Shown: one piece after another, positions 9,801 through 19,895 of the stretch
Numbering within the stretch: position 1 is the stretch's first letter
Layout: each line of letters begins with the position of its first letter
Origin: CAWULT01 sp963923455
GTDB lineage: Bacteria > Acidobacteriota > Vicinamibacteria > Vicinamibacterales > UBA2999
NCBI GenBank assembly: GCA_963923455.1
Contig: CAWULT010000010.1
Location: 1 to 64,000, forward strand
Length of the DNA: 64,000 nt
Reading direction: 5' to 3'
The notes under the pieces: model-generated
Database searches by the model: none
Told to the model about the DNA's origin: nothing
The model's input: the letters and a program-made list of their open reading frames with translations, nothing else
Made by a program: the position numbers and the translations under genes

Positions 9801-11435
9801 GTTGGTCACCTGCGCGAACAGCTGCTGGAAGTAGTCGTAGAGCAGGCGCGGCTTGTCCGACAGCACGGCCAGCGCGGTGTCGGTGCCCATCGAGCCGATG
9901 GGCTCCTCGCCGCTCGTCGCCATCGGCGCGATCAGCACGCGCAGGTCCTCCTGCGTGTACCCGAAGGCCTGCTGCCGGCTGAACACGGTGGCGTGCTCGG
10001 GCTTCTCGGCGCGCGCGGGCGGCAGGTCGTCGATGTCGATCAGGTGGGCGTCGAGCCACGCCTGGTAGGGGTGCTCGGCCGCCAGCTCGCGCTTGATCTC
10101 CTCGTCGTCGATGATGCGGCCCTTCACCGTGTCGACGAGCAGGATGCGGCCCGGCTGCAGCCGCGCCTTGACCAGCACGTTCTCGGGGGCGATGTCGAGT
10201 ACGCCCACCTCGGACGCCATGATCACCCGGTCGTCCCTGGTCACGTAGTAGCGCGAGGGCCGCAGCCCGTTGCGGTCGAGCACGGCGCCGATCACCGAAC
10301 CGTCGGTGAACGCGATCGCCGCCGGCCCGTCCCAGGGCTCCATCAGCGACGAGTGGTACTCGTAGAACGCGCGCCGGTCCGGGCGCATGCTCTCGTTGCC
10401 GCTCCACGGCTCGGGAATCATCATCAGGACGGCGTGCGGCAGCGACCGCCCGGCCATCACGAGCATCTCGAGCACGTTGTCGAAGGTGGCGGTGTCGCTG
10501 CCCCCCTCCCGGATGACCGGCAGCACCTTCGCCAGGTCGTCCCCGAGCACGTCGCTCTGCAGCAACCCCTCGCGCGCGTGCATCCAGTTGATGTTGCCGC
10601 GCAGCGTGTTGATCTCGCCGTTGTGCGCGACCATCCGGTACGGGTGCGCCAGCGGCCACGACGGGAACGTGTTGGTGCTGAAGCGCTGGTGGACGAGCGC
10701 CAGCGCCGACACCAGCCGCTCGTCGGCCAGGTCCGGGAACATCGGGCCGAGCTGCTTCGCCTGCAGCATCCCCTTGTAGATCAGCGTGTTGGCCGACAGG
10801 CTGACGATGTAGAAGAAGCGCTTGCTGAGCGCGCTGACCTTCACCTGCATCGTGTCGACCGCGCGCTCGACCCGCTTGCGGATGACGAACAGCTTTCGCT
10901 CGAAGCGCTTGCGGTCGTCCTCGGTCGCGACCGGACGCCCGGCGGCGATGAACACCTGCTCGAAGGCCGGCTGCGTCGCCCTGGCGCTGTCCCCGACCAT
11001 GCGGTTGTCGGTCGGCACGTGGCGCCAGCCGAGCAGGCGCTGCCCCTCTTCCTCGGCCACGCGCGCGATGAAGGACTTGATCGTCTCGCGGTCGCGCGCG
11101 TCGTGCGGCAGGAACACGAGGCCCGCGCCGTAGGCTCCCTGGGCCGGCAGTTCGAACGGCAGCACGGCACGGAAGAACGCGTCCGGAATCTGGATCAGGA
11201 TGCCGGCGCCGTCGCCGGTGTTGGCCTCGCAGCCGCAGGCCCCCCGGTGTTCGAGGTTGATGAGCACCTGCAGCGCGTCGCGGACGATTCCGTGGGACTT
11301 CTTGCCCTTGACGTGCACGACGAACCCGACGCCGCAGGCGTCGTGATCATGCTTTGGGTCGTACAGCCCCTGGGCCCCGGGCTGGCAGAAGGGTGCAGCG
11401 GACGTAGGCGGCGGGAAGTCGTCGTGCAGTGCCAT
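6795..11435 (-). CDS. gltB: Glutamate synthase (NADPH) large subunit
   Basis: 1546 residues, normal full length. It makes two glutamates from glutamine and 2-oxoglutarate. A 33-residue propeptide precedes Cys34 (DACGVGF), the nucleophile of the class II glutaminase domain. The central and FMN-binding synthase domains follow. The 3Fe-4S motif is visible as Cx5Cx4C in CIMMRVCHLNTCPVGIATQ. The C-terminal GXGXG beta-helix domain ends the protein. It is the first gene of gltB-gltD-ypdA. No strong ribosome binding site is seen before ATG 11435. It is divergent from the radical SAM gene across a 329-base spacer with two palindromes. Confidence 0.97.
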   Translation of the reverse strand: MALHDDFPPPTSAAPFCQPGAQGLYDPKHDHDACGVGFVVHVKGKKSHGIVRDALQVLINLEHRGACGCEANTGDGAGILIQIPDAFFRAVLPFELPAQGAYGAGLVFLPHDARDRETIKSFIARVAEEEGQRLLGWRHVPTDNRMVGDSARATQPAFEQVFIAAGRPVATEDDRKRFERKLFVIRKRVERAVDTMQVKVSALSKRFFYIVSLSANTLIYKGMLQAKQLGPMFPDLADERLVSALALVHQRFSTNTFPSWPLAHPYRMVAHNGEINTLRGNINWMHAREGLLQSDVLGDDLAKVLPVIREGGSDTATFDNVLEMLVMAGRSLPHAVLMMIPEPWSGNESMRPDRRAFYEYHSSLMEPWDGPAAIAFTDGSVIGAVLDRNGLRPSRYYVTRDDRVIMASEVGVLDIAPENVLVKARLQPGRILLVDTVKGRIIDDEEIKRELAAEHPYQAWLDAHLIDIDDLPPARAEKPEHATVFSRQQAFGYTQEDLRVLIAPMATSGEEPIGSMGTDTALAVLSDKPRLLYDYFQQLFAQVTNPPLDAIREELVTSMASTIGPERNLFEPEPESCRQIHIKYPIIHNEHVAKLRHLPPDVPFRSTTLSMLFDAESGGAGLTRAMDDLCRRASEAVKAGFDILILSDRGVGPKQAPIPSLLATAGVHHHLVREGTRTRCALVVESGDAREVHHVSLLLGYGAGVVNPYVAFESIDDMIRSGMLPGIDRDKAIQHYIKALNKGILKVMSKMGISTLQSYCAAQIFEALGLEQAFIDRYFTHTTSRVGGVGIDVIAEEVRRRHAHAFGRQPVRPQELEPGGEYQWRRDGEFHLFNPDTVFKLQHATRSGQYKIFKDYTRAVDQQNEHRATLRGLFRFKPAGQPIPLELVEPASSIVKRFATGAMSYGSISQEAHETLAIAMNRIGGRSNTGEGGEDPERFLPMANGDSRRSKIKQVASGRFGVTSEYLVSAEELQIKMAQGAKPGEGGQLPGHKVYPWIAKTRHSTPGVGLISPPPHHDIYSIEDLAQLIFDLKNSNPAARISVKLVAEGGVGTVAAGVAKAHSDVVLISGHDGGTGASPLTSLKHAGMPWELGLAETQQVLVLNKLRDRIIVQVDGQMKTGRDVVIGALLGAEEFGFATAPLVVMGCIMMRVCHLNTCPVGIATQDPQLRAKFSGTPEFVENFFYFIAEEVRELMAELGFRDLDDMIGRADCLDFEPAVNHWKAKGLDLTPLLHQPELPASVARRRVRAQDHELEGALDNLLIEKCRPALDSRSPVEFDIQIHNSDRTVGTMLGYEVTKRYGGEGLPHDTIRITFNGSAGQSFGAFVPRGVSMTLVGDANDGLGKGLSGGRIAVFPPPQSPFKAEENIIVGNVAFYGATSGEGYVRGVAGERFCVRNSGATVVVEGVGDHGCEYMTGGRVIVLGRTGRNFAAGMSGGVAYVLDEDGDFARRCNREMVDLESLIDADEVDLVQNAIMRHIAATGSTHAERLMGDWDALQRKLVKVMPREYKRALAEQAKRRVAEEAVVMAGAEPKARASREGVQAHG

Positions 11436-11764
11436 GGTCCGAACAGTGTGCAGTCTGATCGCTCATAAGAGAAATACAATGATCTGAGAGATTCAATCTC
11501 TGAAGCAGATTGATATGGCGTGACCCACTCGCCGGCCAAATCAGATGCGGGGGGACGCCATCGCAGACCAGAATGGTCGGCAATGACCTGCCGCCGACCG
11601 GGCCGCCCGCCCACCCGCCAAAATTGCCATTCCACTGGAATCCCGAACAAATCCAGCGGTCATCTGGCTATCATTTGCGGGATTCGGCAACGCTTCCCGA
11701 CATTCAGGACCGGTTCAGGCCCGGGCTCGACGGCCCGCCCGACCGTGTGAGGAGACAAACGACC
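11436..11764. promoter_or_regulatory. Divergent intergenic region gltB / radical SAM gene with two palindromes
   Basis: This spacer is clearly more AT-rich than its neighbours. AGAGATT-C-AATCTCT (11487-11501) is a perfect 7-1-7 palindrome, 52 bases before the gltB start. ATTCCA-C-TGGAAT (11629-11641) is a perfect 6-1-6 palindrome on the radical SAM side. TATCAT at 11669-11674 is a possible -10 box for the plus-strand gene. The palindromes are candidate operators, and the first could mediate nitrogen control of gltB (inference). No small gene is supported here. Confidence 0.45.
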
Positions 11765-13858
<2,094 letters not shown>

Positions 13859-13879
13859 GCGTCCCGCGCACGAACACCC

Positions 13880-13918
13880 GGGGCCGGCGGTCGCCAGACC
13901 GCCGGCCCCTTTCCGTTT
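13880..13918 (+). terminator. Strong intrinsic terminator after the radical SAM gene
   Basis: Perfect 13-base-pair stem (13880-13892 with 13897-13909) around a GCCA loop, followed by TTTCCGTTT. It begins 22 bases after the stop codon. Confidence 0.85.
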
Positions 13919-13963
13919 GCGGGTGCGGCGGCGGATGCCCGGGTGGGCGCGTGTCGACGCCGC

Positions 13964-13993
13964 TTGCCGCGTGCCCACCGACGGAAATACAGT
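13964..13993 (+). promoter_or_regulatory. Candidate sigma-70 promoter of the peroxiredoxin gene
   Basis: TTGCCG (13964-13969) and TACAGT (13988-13993) are separated by 18 bases. The start would be near 14000, giving a leader of about 36 bases that includes the GGGAGG ribosome binding site. Confidence 0.45.
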
Positions 13994-14035
13994 CAGTCAG
14001 AAGGGCGAGAGTCCATCACAAAGGGAGGAACCGGC

Positions 14036-14671
14036 ATGGCGGTCAGACTTGGCGACGAGGCACCCAATTTCGAGGCGGACACCACCGAGGGACGCATCAA
14101 CTTCCACGAGTGGAAGAAGGGCGCCTGGGCAGTGCTCTTTTCCCACCCCAAGGACTTCACCCCCGTCTGCACCACCGAGCTCGGCGCCGTGGCGGGCCTG
14201 AAGAGCGAGTTCGACAGGCGCAACACCAAGGTCATCGGCCTGAGCGTCGACCCGCTCGACTCCCACCAGAAGTGGGCGCAGGACATCGGCGACGTCACCG
14301 GGAACGCGCTGAACTTTCCCCTGATCGCCGACCCCGACAAGAGCATCGCGAACAAGTACGACATGATCCACCCGAACGCGAGCGATACCGCGACGGTGCG
14401 GTCCGTGTTCGTCGTGGGTCCCGACAACAAGATCAAGCTGACGCTCACCTACCCGATGAGCGCCGGCCGCAACTTTCCCGAGATCCTGCGCGTGATCGAT
14501 TCGCTCCAGCTGACGGCGGCCCACTCGGTGGCGACGCCCGCCGACTGGAAGGCCGGTGACGACGTCATCATCTCGCTGGCGGTCTCGGACGAGGACGCAC
14601 AGAAGCGCTTCCCGGGCTACGTGGCCAAGAAGCCCTACCTGCGCGTCACGAAGAGCCCCGCCAAGGCCTGA
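14036..14671 (+). CDS. 1-Cys peroxiredoxin (Prx6 / AhpC-TSA family)
   Basis: 211 residues, normal for Prx6-type enzymes that reduce hydroperoxides in the cytoplasm. The peroxidatic motif is DFTPVCTTELG with Cys45, preceded by FSHPKD. Only one catalytic cysteine is visible. The long C-terminal domain includes DWKAGDDVIISLAVSDEDA, characteristic of Prx6. GGGAGG 8 bases before ATG 14036 decides the start; the frame is open upstream. It has its own promoter, since the preceding gene ends in a strong terminator. It may be reduced by a low-molecular-weight thiol or thioredoxin. Confidence 0.93.
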   Translation: MAVRLGDEAPNFEADTTEGRINFHEWKKGAWAVLFSHPKDFTPVCTTELGAVAGLKSEFDRRNTKVIGLSVDPLDSHQKWAQDIGDVTGNALNFPLIADPDKSIANKYDMIHPNASDTATVRSVFVVGPDNKIKLTLTYPMSAGRNFPEILRVIDSLQLTAAHSVATPADWKAGDDVIISLAVSDEDAQKRFPGYVAKKPYLRVTKSPAKA

Positions 14672-14703
14672 CGGCTGGCGTCGTTCGACGGGAGCACTAC
14701 GGC

Positions 14704-15468
14704 ATGCGCCTCCACGACCGCACCGTCCTCGTCACGGGCGGAGCCTCGGGCCTCGGCGGTGCGACGGTCGACCGGATCGTCGCGTCGGGTGGCCGCGCCG
14801 TGGTGCTCGACCTGAAGGCCGCCGAGGGACTGGCGAAGGCCTCGGCCCATGCCGGCGCCGTGCGGTTCGTGCACGGCGACGTCACGAGCGAGGCGGACGT
14901 CGAGCGGGCGGTCACCGAGGCGGTCGGGCTCGGCGGGCTATGGGGCCTCGTCAACGCCGCCGGCATCCCGGCGGCGGAGCGGGTGTTGCCGAAGGACGGC
15001 GTGCAGCCGCTCGCCCACTTCAGCCGCGTGATCCAGGTCAACCTCGTCGGTACCTTCAACGCGATCCGCCTCGCAGCCGCGGCGATGGCCGCCAACACGC
15101 CGACCGAGGGTGGCGAGCGCGGCGTGATCGTCAACACCGCCTCGGTGGCCGCCTTCGATGGCCAGATCGGCCAGGCGGCCTACGCGGCGTCGAAGGGTGG
15201 CCTCGTCGCGCTGACGCTGCCGCTGGCGCGCGAGTTCGCGCGCCTCGGGGGGCGCGTCATGACGATCGCCCCCGGCACGTTCGATACCCCGCTGCTGTCC
15301 AGCCTGCCCGACGCCGCCCGCCAGTCACTGGCCCAGCAGGTGCCGTTTCCGCCACGCCTCGGGCGTCCGGACGAGTACGCGGCGCTCGTCCAGCACGTGT
15401 TCGAGAACGAGATGCTCAACGGCGAGGTGATTCGACTGGACGGCGCCATCCGGATGGCCCCGAAGTGA
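14704..15468 (+). CDS. Short-chain dehydrogenase, 3-hydroxyacyl-CoA dehydrogenase type II-like
   Basis: 254-residue classical SDR. The cofactor motif is TGGASGLG (11-18) with an Asp (VVLDLK) after strand 2 that favours NAD. NAAG is at 84-87, and the catalytic set is Ser147, Tyr160 and Lys164 (YAASK). The wording AFDGQIGQAAY and TIAPGTFDTPLL is typical of the HSD17B10-like 3-hydroxyacyl-CoA dehydrogenases, so a step in fatty-acid or branched-chain oxidation is likely. It lies 32 bases after the peroxiredoxin with a GGGAG site and is followed 4 bases later by the NicO-like transporter. Confidence 0.88.
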   Translation: MRLHDRTVLVTGGASGLGGATVDRIVASGGRAVVLDLKAAEGLAKASAHAGAVRFVHGDVTSEADVERAVTEAVGLGGLWGLVNAAGIPAAERVLPKDGVQPLAHFSRVIQVNLVGTFNAIRLAAAAMAANTPTEGGERGVIVNTASVAAFDGQIGQAAYAASKGGLVALTLPLAREFARLGGRVMTIAPGTFDTPLLSSLPDAARQSLAQQVPFPPRLGRPDEYAALVQHVFENEMLNGEVIRLDGAIRMAPK

Positions 15469-15472
15469 CCCG

Positions 15473-16126
15473 ATGCTGACCCTGATCACCGGCGCGCTCG
15501 CCGGCGCCTTCCACGTGCTGACCGGGCCCGACCACCTGGCCGCCGTCGCACCGCTGGCCACCCTCGATCGCCGGCGCGGCTGGCTCGCGGGCTGGACCTG
15601 GGGCCTCGGGCACGCGTCGGGCGTCGTCGTGGTGGCCGTGGCCGCGGCGCTGCTGCGGGAGATGCTGCCGCCGGTCGAGGCACTGTCGGCGTGGAGCGAA
15701 CGGGTCGTGGGCGGCGCGCTCATCGCGCTCGGCCTCTGGGGCCTGCGTCAGTCGCTGCGCATCCGCGCGACCGGGCACGCGCACGGAACGGTCAGCCATC
15801 GGCACCTGCACGTGCAGGCCGGCCCCCTGTGGCTGAAGCGGCTCGGACACGTCCACGCCTCGTTCTGTCTGGGCATCCTGCACGGGATCGCCGGCAGTTC
15901 CCACTTCTTCGGCGTCCTGCCAGCGCTCGCGCTCCCCACGCGGGAGGAGACGCTCCTCTACATCGCGGCGTTCGGCGCCGGAACCGTGGCGGCAATGTCG
16001 GCGTTCGCGGCGCTGATGGGCCTGGCGAGCGAGCGCGCCGGACACGGCCGCGAAACGCCGCGGCTGCTGCTGCGGCTGACGGCGCTGGCCGCGATCGCCG
16101 TGGGCGGCTACTGGCTGGTCGGGTGA
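15473..16126 (+). CDS. NicO / HupE-UreJ-like nickel-cobalt family membrane transporter
   Basis: 217 residues with about six hydrophobic segments. The N-terminal HVLTGPDHLAAV is the metal-binding helix motif seen in NicO/RcnA-type transporters. A His-rich loop (HAHGTVSHRHLHV, near residue 105) and HGIAGSSH follow. This supports Ni2+/Co2+ or another divalent metal as substrate; direction is not decidable, although the cytoplasmic His loop is common in exporters. It starts 4 bases after the SDR stop. It converges with the Tad operon. Confidence 0.75.
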   Translation: MLTLITGALAGAFHVLTGPDHLAAVAPLATLDRRRGWLAGWTWGLGHASGVVVVAVAAALLREMLPPVEALSAWSERVVGGALIALGLWGLRQSLRIRATGHAHGTVSHRHLHVQAGPLWLKRLGHVHASFCLGILHGIAGSSHFFGVLPALALPTREETLLYIAAFGAGTVAAMSAFAALMGLASERAGHGRETPRLLLRLTALAAIAVGGYWLVG

Positions 16127-16160
16127 CCGGGCCGGCCCCCGGCAGGCGAGCCCGTTCGTG

Positions 16161-16185
16161 AGCGCGCGCTAGTTGAGCGCGCGCT
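16161..16185. terminator. Hairpin between convergent transcription units, overlapping a stop codon
   Basis: The self-complementary 10-mer AGCGCGCGCT occurs twice (16161-16170 and 16176-16185) with a 5-base spacer, so it can form a 10-base-pair stem. It spans the stop codon of the SPOR gene. There is no T tract; it is probably the end of the Tad operon transcript. Confidence 0.5.
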
Positions 16186-17626
16186 GCCGGGCGGCCTTGA
16201 ACTGCGCGGTCGCCTCGCGGACCTGCGCGACGCGGTCGCCGGCGAAGTCGGGCGCCACCGCGCCCTTCGCCAGCTGCACCGCCGAGATCAGCAACCCCCG
16301 CGAGGCCATCGCGTCCTTCGGCGCCCTCACGGCCTGAATCGACTGCTCGAGCTCCCCGAACGTGCCCCCGAGCGCGGCCAGCACCTCCGGCGTCGGCGAC
16401 GCGACGGCCGAGCGCAGGAACGGCTGGATCGCCTCGAAGCGGGCGAACACGGGCTCGATCGCGGCCTTGTAGGCGTCGGCGCTGACGGTGTCGCCGGCCG
16501 TGGCCCTTCCGGCCCTGACGGGCCCGGCCGCGGGCCGAGCCAGAGCCGGAGCCGGAACCGCGAGGGGCGCCGCCGGCGCCGGAGCGGGCGCGGCCGCCCG
16601 TATCGTCGGCTGCACGGGATCAGCCACCGGTTCGGGCACCGGCGCGGGTGGAAGGTCCGGCCCGCCCCCGTCGACGGCCGCGGGCCGACGCGACACGTCC
16701 ACGTAGACGCGCCGGCCGACCGTGCGGACCGCGGCATTGGCGCGCTCGTCGAGCGTGAGACGGGCGCGAACCTCGCGCGGGCCGCCGTCGCCCATGGCCC
16801 GGACGGCCACGTGCTTCACCAAGTCCACTTCCTGCGGCACGCTCCAGACGCGAGGTTGCGTGGTGCCCTCCGCCTCGCCCGCCGCCGGCCGCATCCGTAC
16901 GTCGAACGCCGACTCGTTGAGCCGTTCGGCGCTCACCTGCCGCGGCTCGTCGTCGAACTCGAACACCAGCGACCAGCGGCCGGGTCCCGCCACCATCACC
17001 ACCGTCGGCCGGTCGGCCGACAGCGACGAGACCCTCAGCGGATCGAAGGCCTCGCCGTCGTCCTTGGTCCTGCGCAGCCGCTCGTCGACGTAGAGCCGCG
17101 TGCTGCGGTAGCCGTACGAGGACAGCGAGCGCTGTGCGCGCTCGGCCTCGTCGATGGCCACGTAGGGCCCGACGAGCACCTGGCGCCTGGCGCCGTCGAG
17201 CCGCCACGTGAAGGACGGCAGGCCGAACGCGTCGAGCCGTTCGGCGAGGTCGTCGGCCTCCTGGTCACGAGTGAAGGACGCGACGGTCACGTTGAAGCTG
17301 GCCGCGGTCGGGACGGGCGGGGCCAGTTCGTCCGACGTCGCGGCGGCCTTGGCGCCGCCGGACCCCTTCATCCAGACGCCCACCCCGGCGAGCAGCGCGA
17401 CGACGATCGCGGCCACGAGCCAGGTCTGCCGGCGCATGTCCGTCGGCCAGACGTCGATCGTCCGGGACTGGCGTCCCCCCATCGAGGAGAGCCCCGGGCG
17501 CTTGAGGAGCCGATCGAGCTGCTGCTCGTCGAGCAGCAGAACCGTGTACTTGTCGCCCGCACCACCGCCGCCGGAGTGCGGTTTCCCCGGGTGGTCCTTC
17601 CCGGAGCGGACGATCCCGTTCTTCAC
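16169..17626 (-). CDS. SPOR-domain membrane protein at the end of the Tad operon
   Basis: 485 residues. A cytoplasmic N-terminus of about 65 residues is followed by one membrane helix (68-86). A SPOR-like repeat (about 107-178, SFNVTVASFTRDQEADDLAE ... VLVGPYV) comes next, then a beta-rich region, a Pro/Ala linker (about 335-385) and a C-terminal helical segment. SPOR domains bind denuded peptidoglycan, so the protein may tie the pilus machine to the cell wall (inference). The GTG start at 17626 lies one base after the stop of the ATPase gene, indicating coupling. The C-terminal part is not recognised. Confidence 0.65.
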   Translation of the reverse strand: MKNGIVRSGKDHPGKPHSGGGGAGDKYTVLLLDEQQLDRLLKRPGLSSMGGRQSRTIDVWPTDMRRQTWLVAAIVVALLAGVGVWMKGSGGAKAAATSDELAPPVPTAASFNVTVASFTRDQEADDLAERLDAFGLPSFTWRLDGARRQVLVGPYVAIDEAERAQRSLSSYGYRSTRLYVDERLRRTKDDGEAFDPLRVSSLSADRPTVVMVAGPGRWSLVFEFDDEPRQVSAERLNESAFDVRMRPAAGEAEGTTQPRVWSVPQEVDLVKHVAVRAMGDGGPREVRARLTLDERANAAVRTVGRRVYVDVSRRPAAVDGGGPDLPPAPVPEPVADPVQPTIRAAAPAPAPAAPLAVPAPALARPAAGPVRAGRATAGDTVSADAYKAAIEPVFARFEAIQPFLRSAVASPTPEVLAALGGTFGELEQSIQAVRAPKDAMASRGLLISAVQLAKGAVAPDFAGDRVAQVREATAQFKAARQRALN

Positions 17627-17627
17627 G

Positions 17628-18983
17628 TCAGTGCACCTCGACGCGGCCTCGTGCCCCCTTCTTCGGAGGAATCAATGTCGGCGAGGCCGATTCGCTGCCC
17701 ACGAAATAGGACGCGCACGCCGCGTCGAGCAGCTCCTTGTTGATCGTCGGCTCGATGCCCCGGTACCGACAGAGGGCCATGACCTGGTCGAGGAGATCGC
17801 GGGGGTGACAGGCCCGCAGCGGGCGCCCGGCCGGCTGGTAGTGCCGGCGCTGCAGATACGCCACCACCACCTGGTGGAACTGCAGCCGCCGCTGGCGGCA
17901 GTTCATCTCGAAGATCTTCGAGAACTGCTCCTCGGTCGGGTCGTCCACCGCGATCTTGTACGGGATGCGGCGCATGAAGGCCTCGTCGGCGAGCGAGGCC
18001 GGCTCGAGGTTGGTGGCGAAGACGATCAGCACGTCGAAGGGCACCTGGAACTTCTTGCCCGTGTGCAGCGTGAGGTAGTCGACGCGGCTCTCCAGCGGCA
18101 CGATCCAGCGGTTCAACAGCTCGTCCGGCCGGATGCGCTGCCGGCCGAAGTCGTCCACCAGGAACACGCCGCCGTTGGCCCGCAGCTGGAGCGGCGCCTC
18201 GTAGAACTTCGCCAGCGGGTTGAACGTCAGGTCGAGCATGTCCATCGTCAGCTCGCCGCCGACGATGACGACGGGCCGCCGGATGCGCACCCAGCGGCGG
18301 TCGCGCGGCTCGGCCTTGATGATGCTCGAGTGATCCGGCTCCTCCGCGTCGAGCGCCTCGTGCACGATCGGGTCGTACATCGTGATGACGTGCCCCTCGA
18401 CCTCGATCGCGTACGGCATGTACATGTCGCCGCCGACGCTGCGGCCGAGCCCTTCGGCGATCACCGACTTGCCGTTGCCGGGCGGGCCGTACAGAAAGAG
18501 CGCCTTGTTCGCGTTGACGGCCGGCCCGAGTTGTTCGAGGAGCCGGTCGCCCACGATCAGGTGCGAGAAGCCCTTGCGCAGGCGCTGGCGGTCGACGTAG
18601 CCACGGGCCGCCTGCAGGGCGCGCATCTGTGCCACGTAGGCGGACAGCGGCACGGGCGCCGCGCCCGTGTAGAGGTTCACCTCGAAGTACTGCTGCGCGC
18701 GGTCGCGCCCGAGGTCGGTGAGCGCATAGCGGTAGCTGGCGCTCGAGGCGCTCGACGCGCCACGGACCTCGATCAGCCGTTCCGTGCGCAGGCGCATGAC
18801 GATCGGCTCGAGGATGGTGTAGGGCAGCTTCAGACGCTCGGCGAGCTGCAGGCCGGTGGACTCGCCCGCGTAGAGCGTCTTGACGAGGAGCTGCTCGACC
18901 TGGTCGGTGCTCAGCCCCGTGTCGGCCAGCGTCGCCGGGACGGGGGGTGCGGGGGTGCGGTGAATCTCGGGCTGCTCGCTCAT
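17628..18983 (-). CDS. AAA ATPase with N-terminal winged-helix domain, Tad-operon associated
   Basis: 451 residues. Residues 25-105 look like a winged-helix domain (LSTDQVEQLLVKTLY ... RLIEVRG ... YALTDLGRD). An AAA core follows with Walker A LYGPPGNGKS (164-173), an acidic Walker B GGVFLVDDFGRQ, and the sensor-like VFATNLEP. It is MoxR/RuvB-like rather than a pilus PilT/GspE-type motor. Its start overlaps the tadC stop by 4 bases (ATGA) and it precedes the SPOR gene by one base, so it belongs to the Tad operon. The role is unknown; chaperone-like remodelling of pilus parts is a guess. Confidence 0.75.
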   Translation of the reverse strand: MSEQPEIHRTPAPPVPATLADTGLSTDQVEQLLVKTLYAGESTGLQLAERLKLPYTILEPIVMRLRTERLIEVRGASSASSASYRYALTDLGRDRAQQYFEVNLYTGAAPVPLSAYVAQMRALQAARGYVDRQRLRKGFSHLIVGDRLLEQLGPAVNANKALFLYGPPGNGKSVIAEGLGRSVGGDMYMPYAIEVEGHVITMYDPIVHEALDAEEPDHSSIIKAEPRDRRWVRIRRPVVIVGGELTMDMLDLTFNPLAKFYEAPLQLRANGGVFLVDDFGRQRIRPDELLNRWIVPLESRVDYLTLHTGKKFQVPFDVLIVFATNLEPASLADEAFMRRIPYKIAVDDPTEEQFSKIFEMNCRQRRLQFHQVVVAYLQRRHYQPAGRPLRACHPRDLLDQVMALCRYRGIEPTINKELLDAACASYFVGSESASPTLIPPKKGARGRVEVH

Positions 18984-19894
18984 TTGTCCGCCGCCAGCGG
19001 GAAGAGGACCTCGACGATCTTGATCGCCGCCGGCCCGATCGTGACGACCCAGACGGCCGGGAAGATGCAGAAGACGAGCGGGAAGACCATCTTCACGCCG
19101 GTCTTCGCGGCCGCCTCCTCGGCCCGCTGCTTGCGCTTGGTCCGCAGCGTGTCCGACTGGACGCGCAGGGATCGGGCGACGCTCGTGCCGAACTTGTCGG
19201 TCTGGATCAGCATCGCCGCCAGCGACGACAGGTCATCGACGCCGGTGCGGTCGGCCAGGTTGCGCAGCGCCTCGGCGCGCGCCTTGCCGGCCCGCAGCTC
19301 GAGATTGATCAGGCGCAGCTCGTCCGAGAGCTCCGGATGGGCGAAGGCCAGCTCCTGCCCCACACGCTGGAGGGCCTGGTCGAGGCCGAGACCCGCTTCC
19401 ACGCTGACGACGAGCAGATCCAGCGCGTCTGGCAGCGACAGGCGGATCCGATGCTGCCGTGCCGCGGCCATGCGCGCCAGGCCCATGCCCGGCAGCAGGT
19501 AGCCGACGGCCGCCGCGCCGAGGGCCAGGGCCAGGTTCGGCTTCATCACGATCGGGTTCGACGCGACGACGAAGAACATGATCGAGACGCCGAGCCGGAT
19601 CCCGAAGAAGACCGTCAGGGCCTCCGGGCCCCGGTACCCAGCGGTGATCAGCCGCTGGTGGAGCTTGCCGAGCTCGCTCGCCGAGCGCGGTGCGGCCTTG
19701 CCAAGGCGCTTGACCGTCTTCAGGAAGCCGTCGCCCGAGAACACGCCGGTGCGGACCGGCGCGGCATCGGGCGCGCGCAGTTCGCCGAGCCGCTGCTCGA
19801 TGGTCGCGGTCGCGCCCTGCGACAGCGACATCGCGACGGCCCCGACCAGCAGCGAGACGAACAGGAAGCCCAGGAGCGGGAGCAGGACAGTCAC
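18980..19894 (-). CDS. tadC: Tad pilus inner-membrane platform protein TadC
   Basis: 304 residues with hydrophobic helices at both ends and a T2SS-F/GspF domain in the C-terminal half (RIRLSLPDALDLLVVSVEAG ... LDQALQRVG ... ERFGTSVA-type wording with FGTSVARSLR). It works with TadB as the inner-membrane platform that couples the TadA ATPase to Flp pilin assembly. It begins one base after the tadB stop and overlaps the following ATPase gene by 4 bases. Confidence 0.9.
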   Translation of the reverse strand: MTVLLPLLGFLFVSLLVGAVAMSLSQGATATIEQRLGELRAPDAAPVRTGVFSGDGFLKTVKRLGKAAPRSASELGKLHQRLITAGYRGPEALTVFFGIRLGVSIMFFVVASNPIVMKPNLALALGAAAVGYLLPGMGLARMAAARQHRIRLSLPDALDLLVVSVEAGLGLDQALQRVGQELAFAHPELSDELRLINLELRAGKARAEALRNLADRTGVDDLSSLAAMLIQTDKFGTSVARSLRVQSDTLRTKRKQRAEEAAAKTGVKMVFPLVFCIFPAVWVVTIGPAAIKIVEVLFPLAADK

Positions 19895-19895
19895 G

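Noticed and set aside
9354..11468. 704-codon plus-strand frame opposite gltB
   Set aside because: Antisense to conserved gltB domains, no recognisable protein features.
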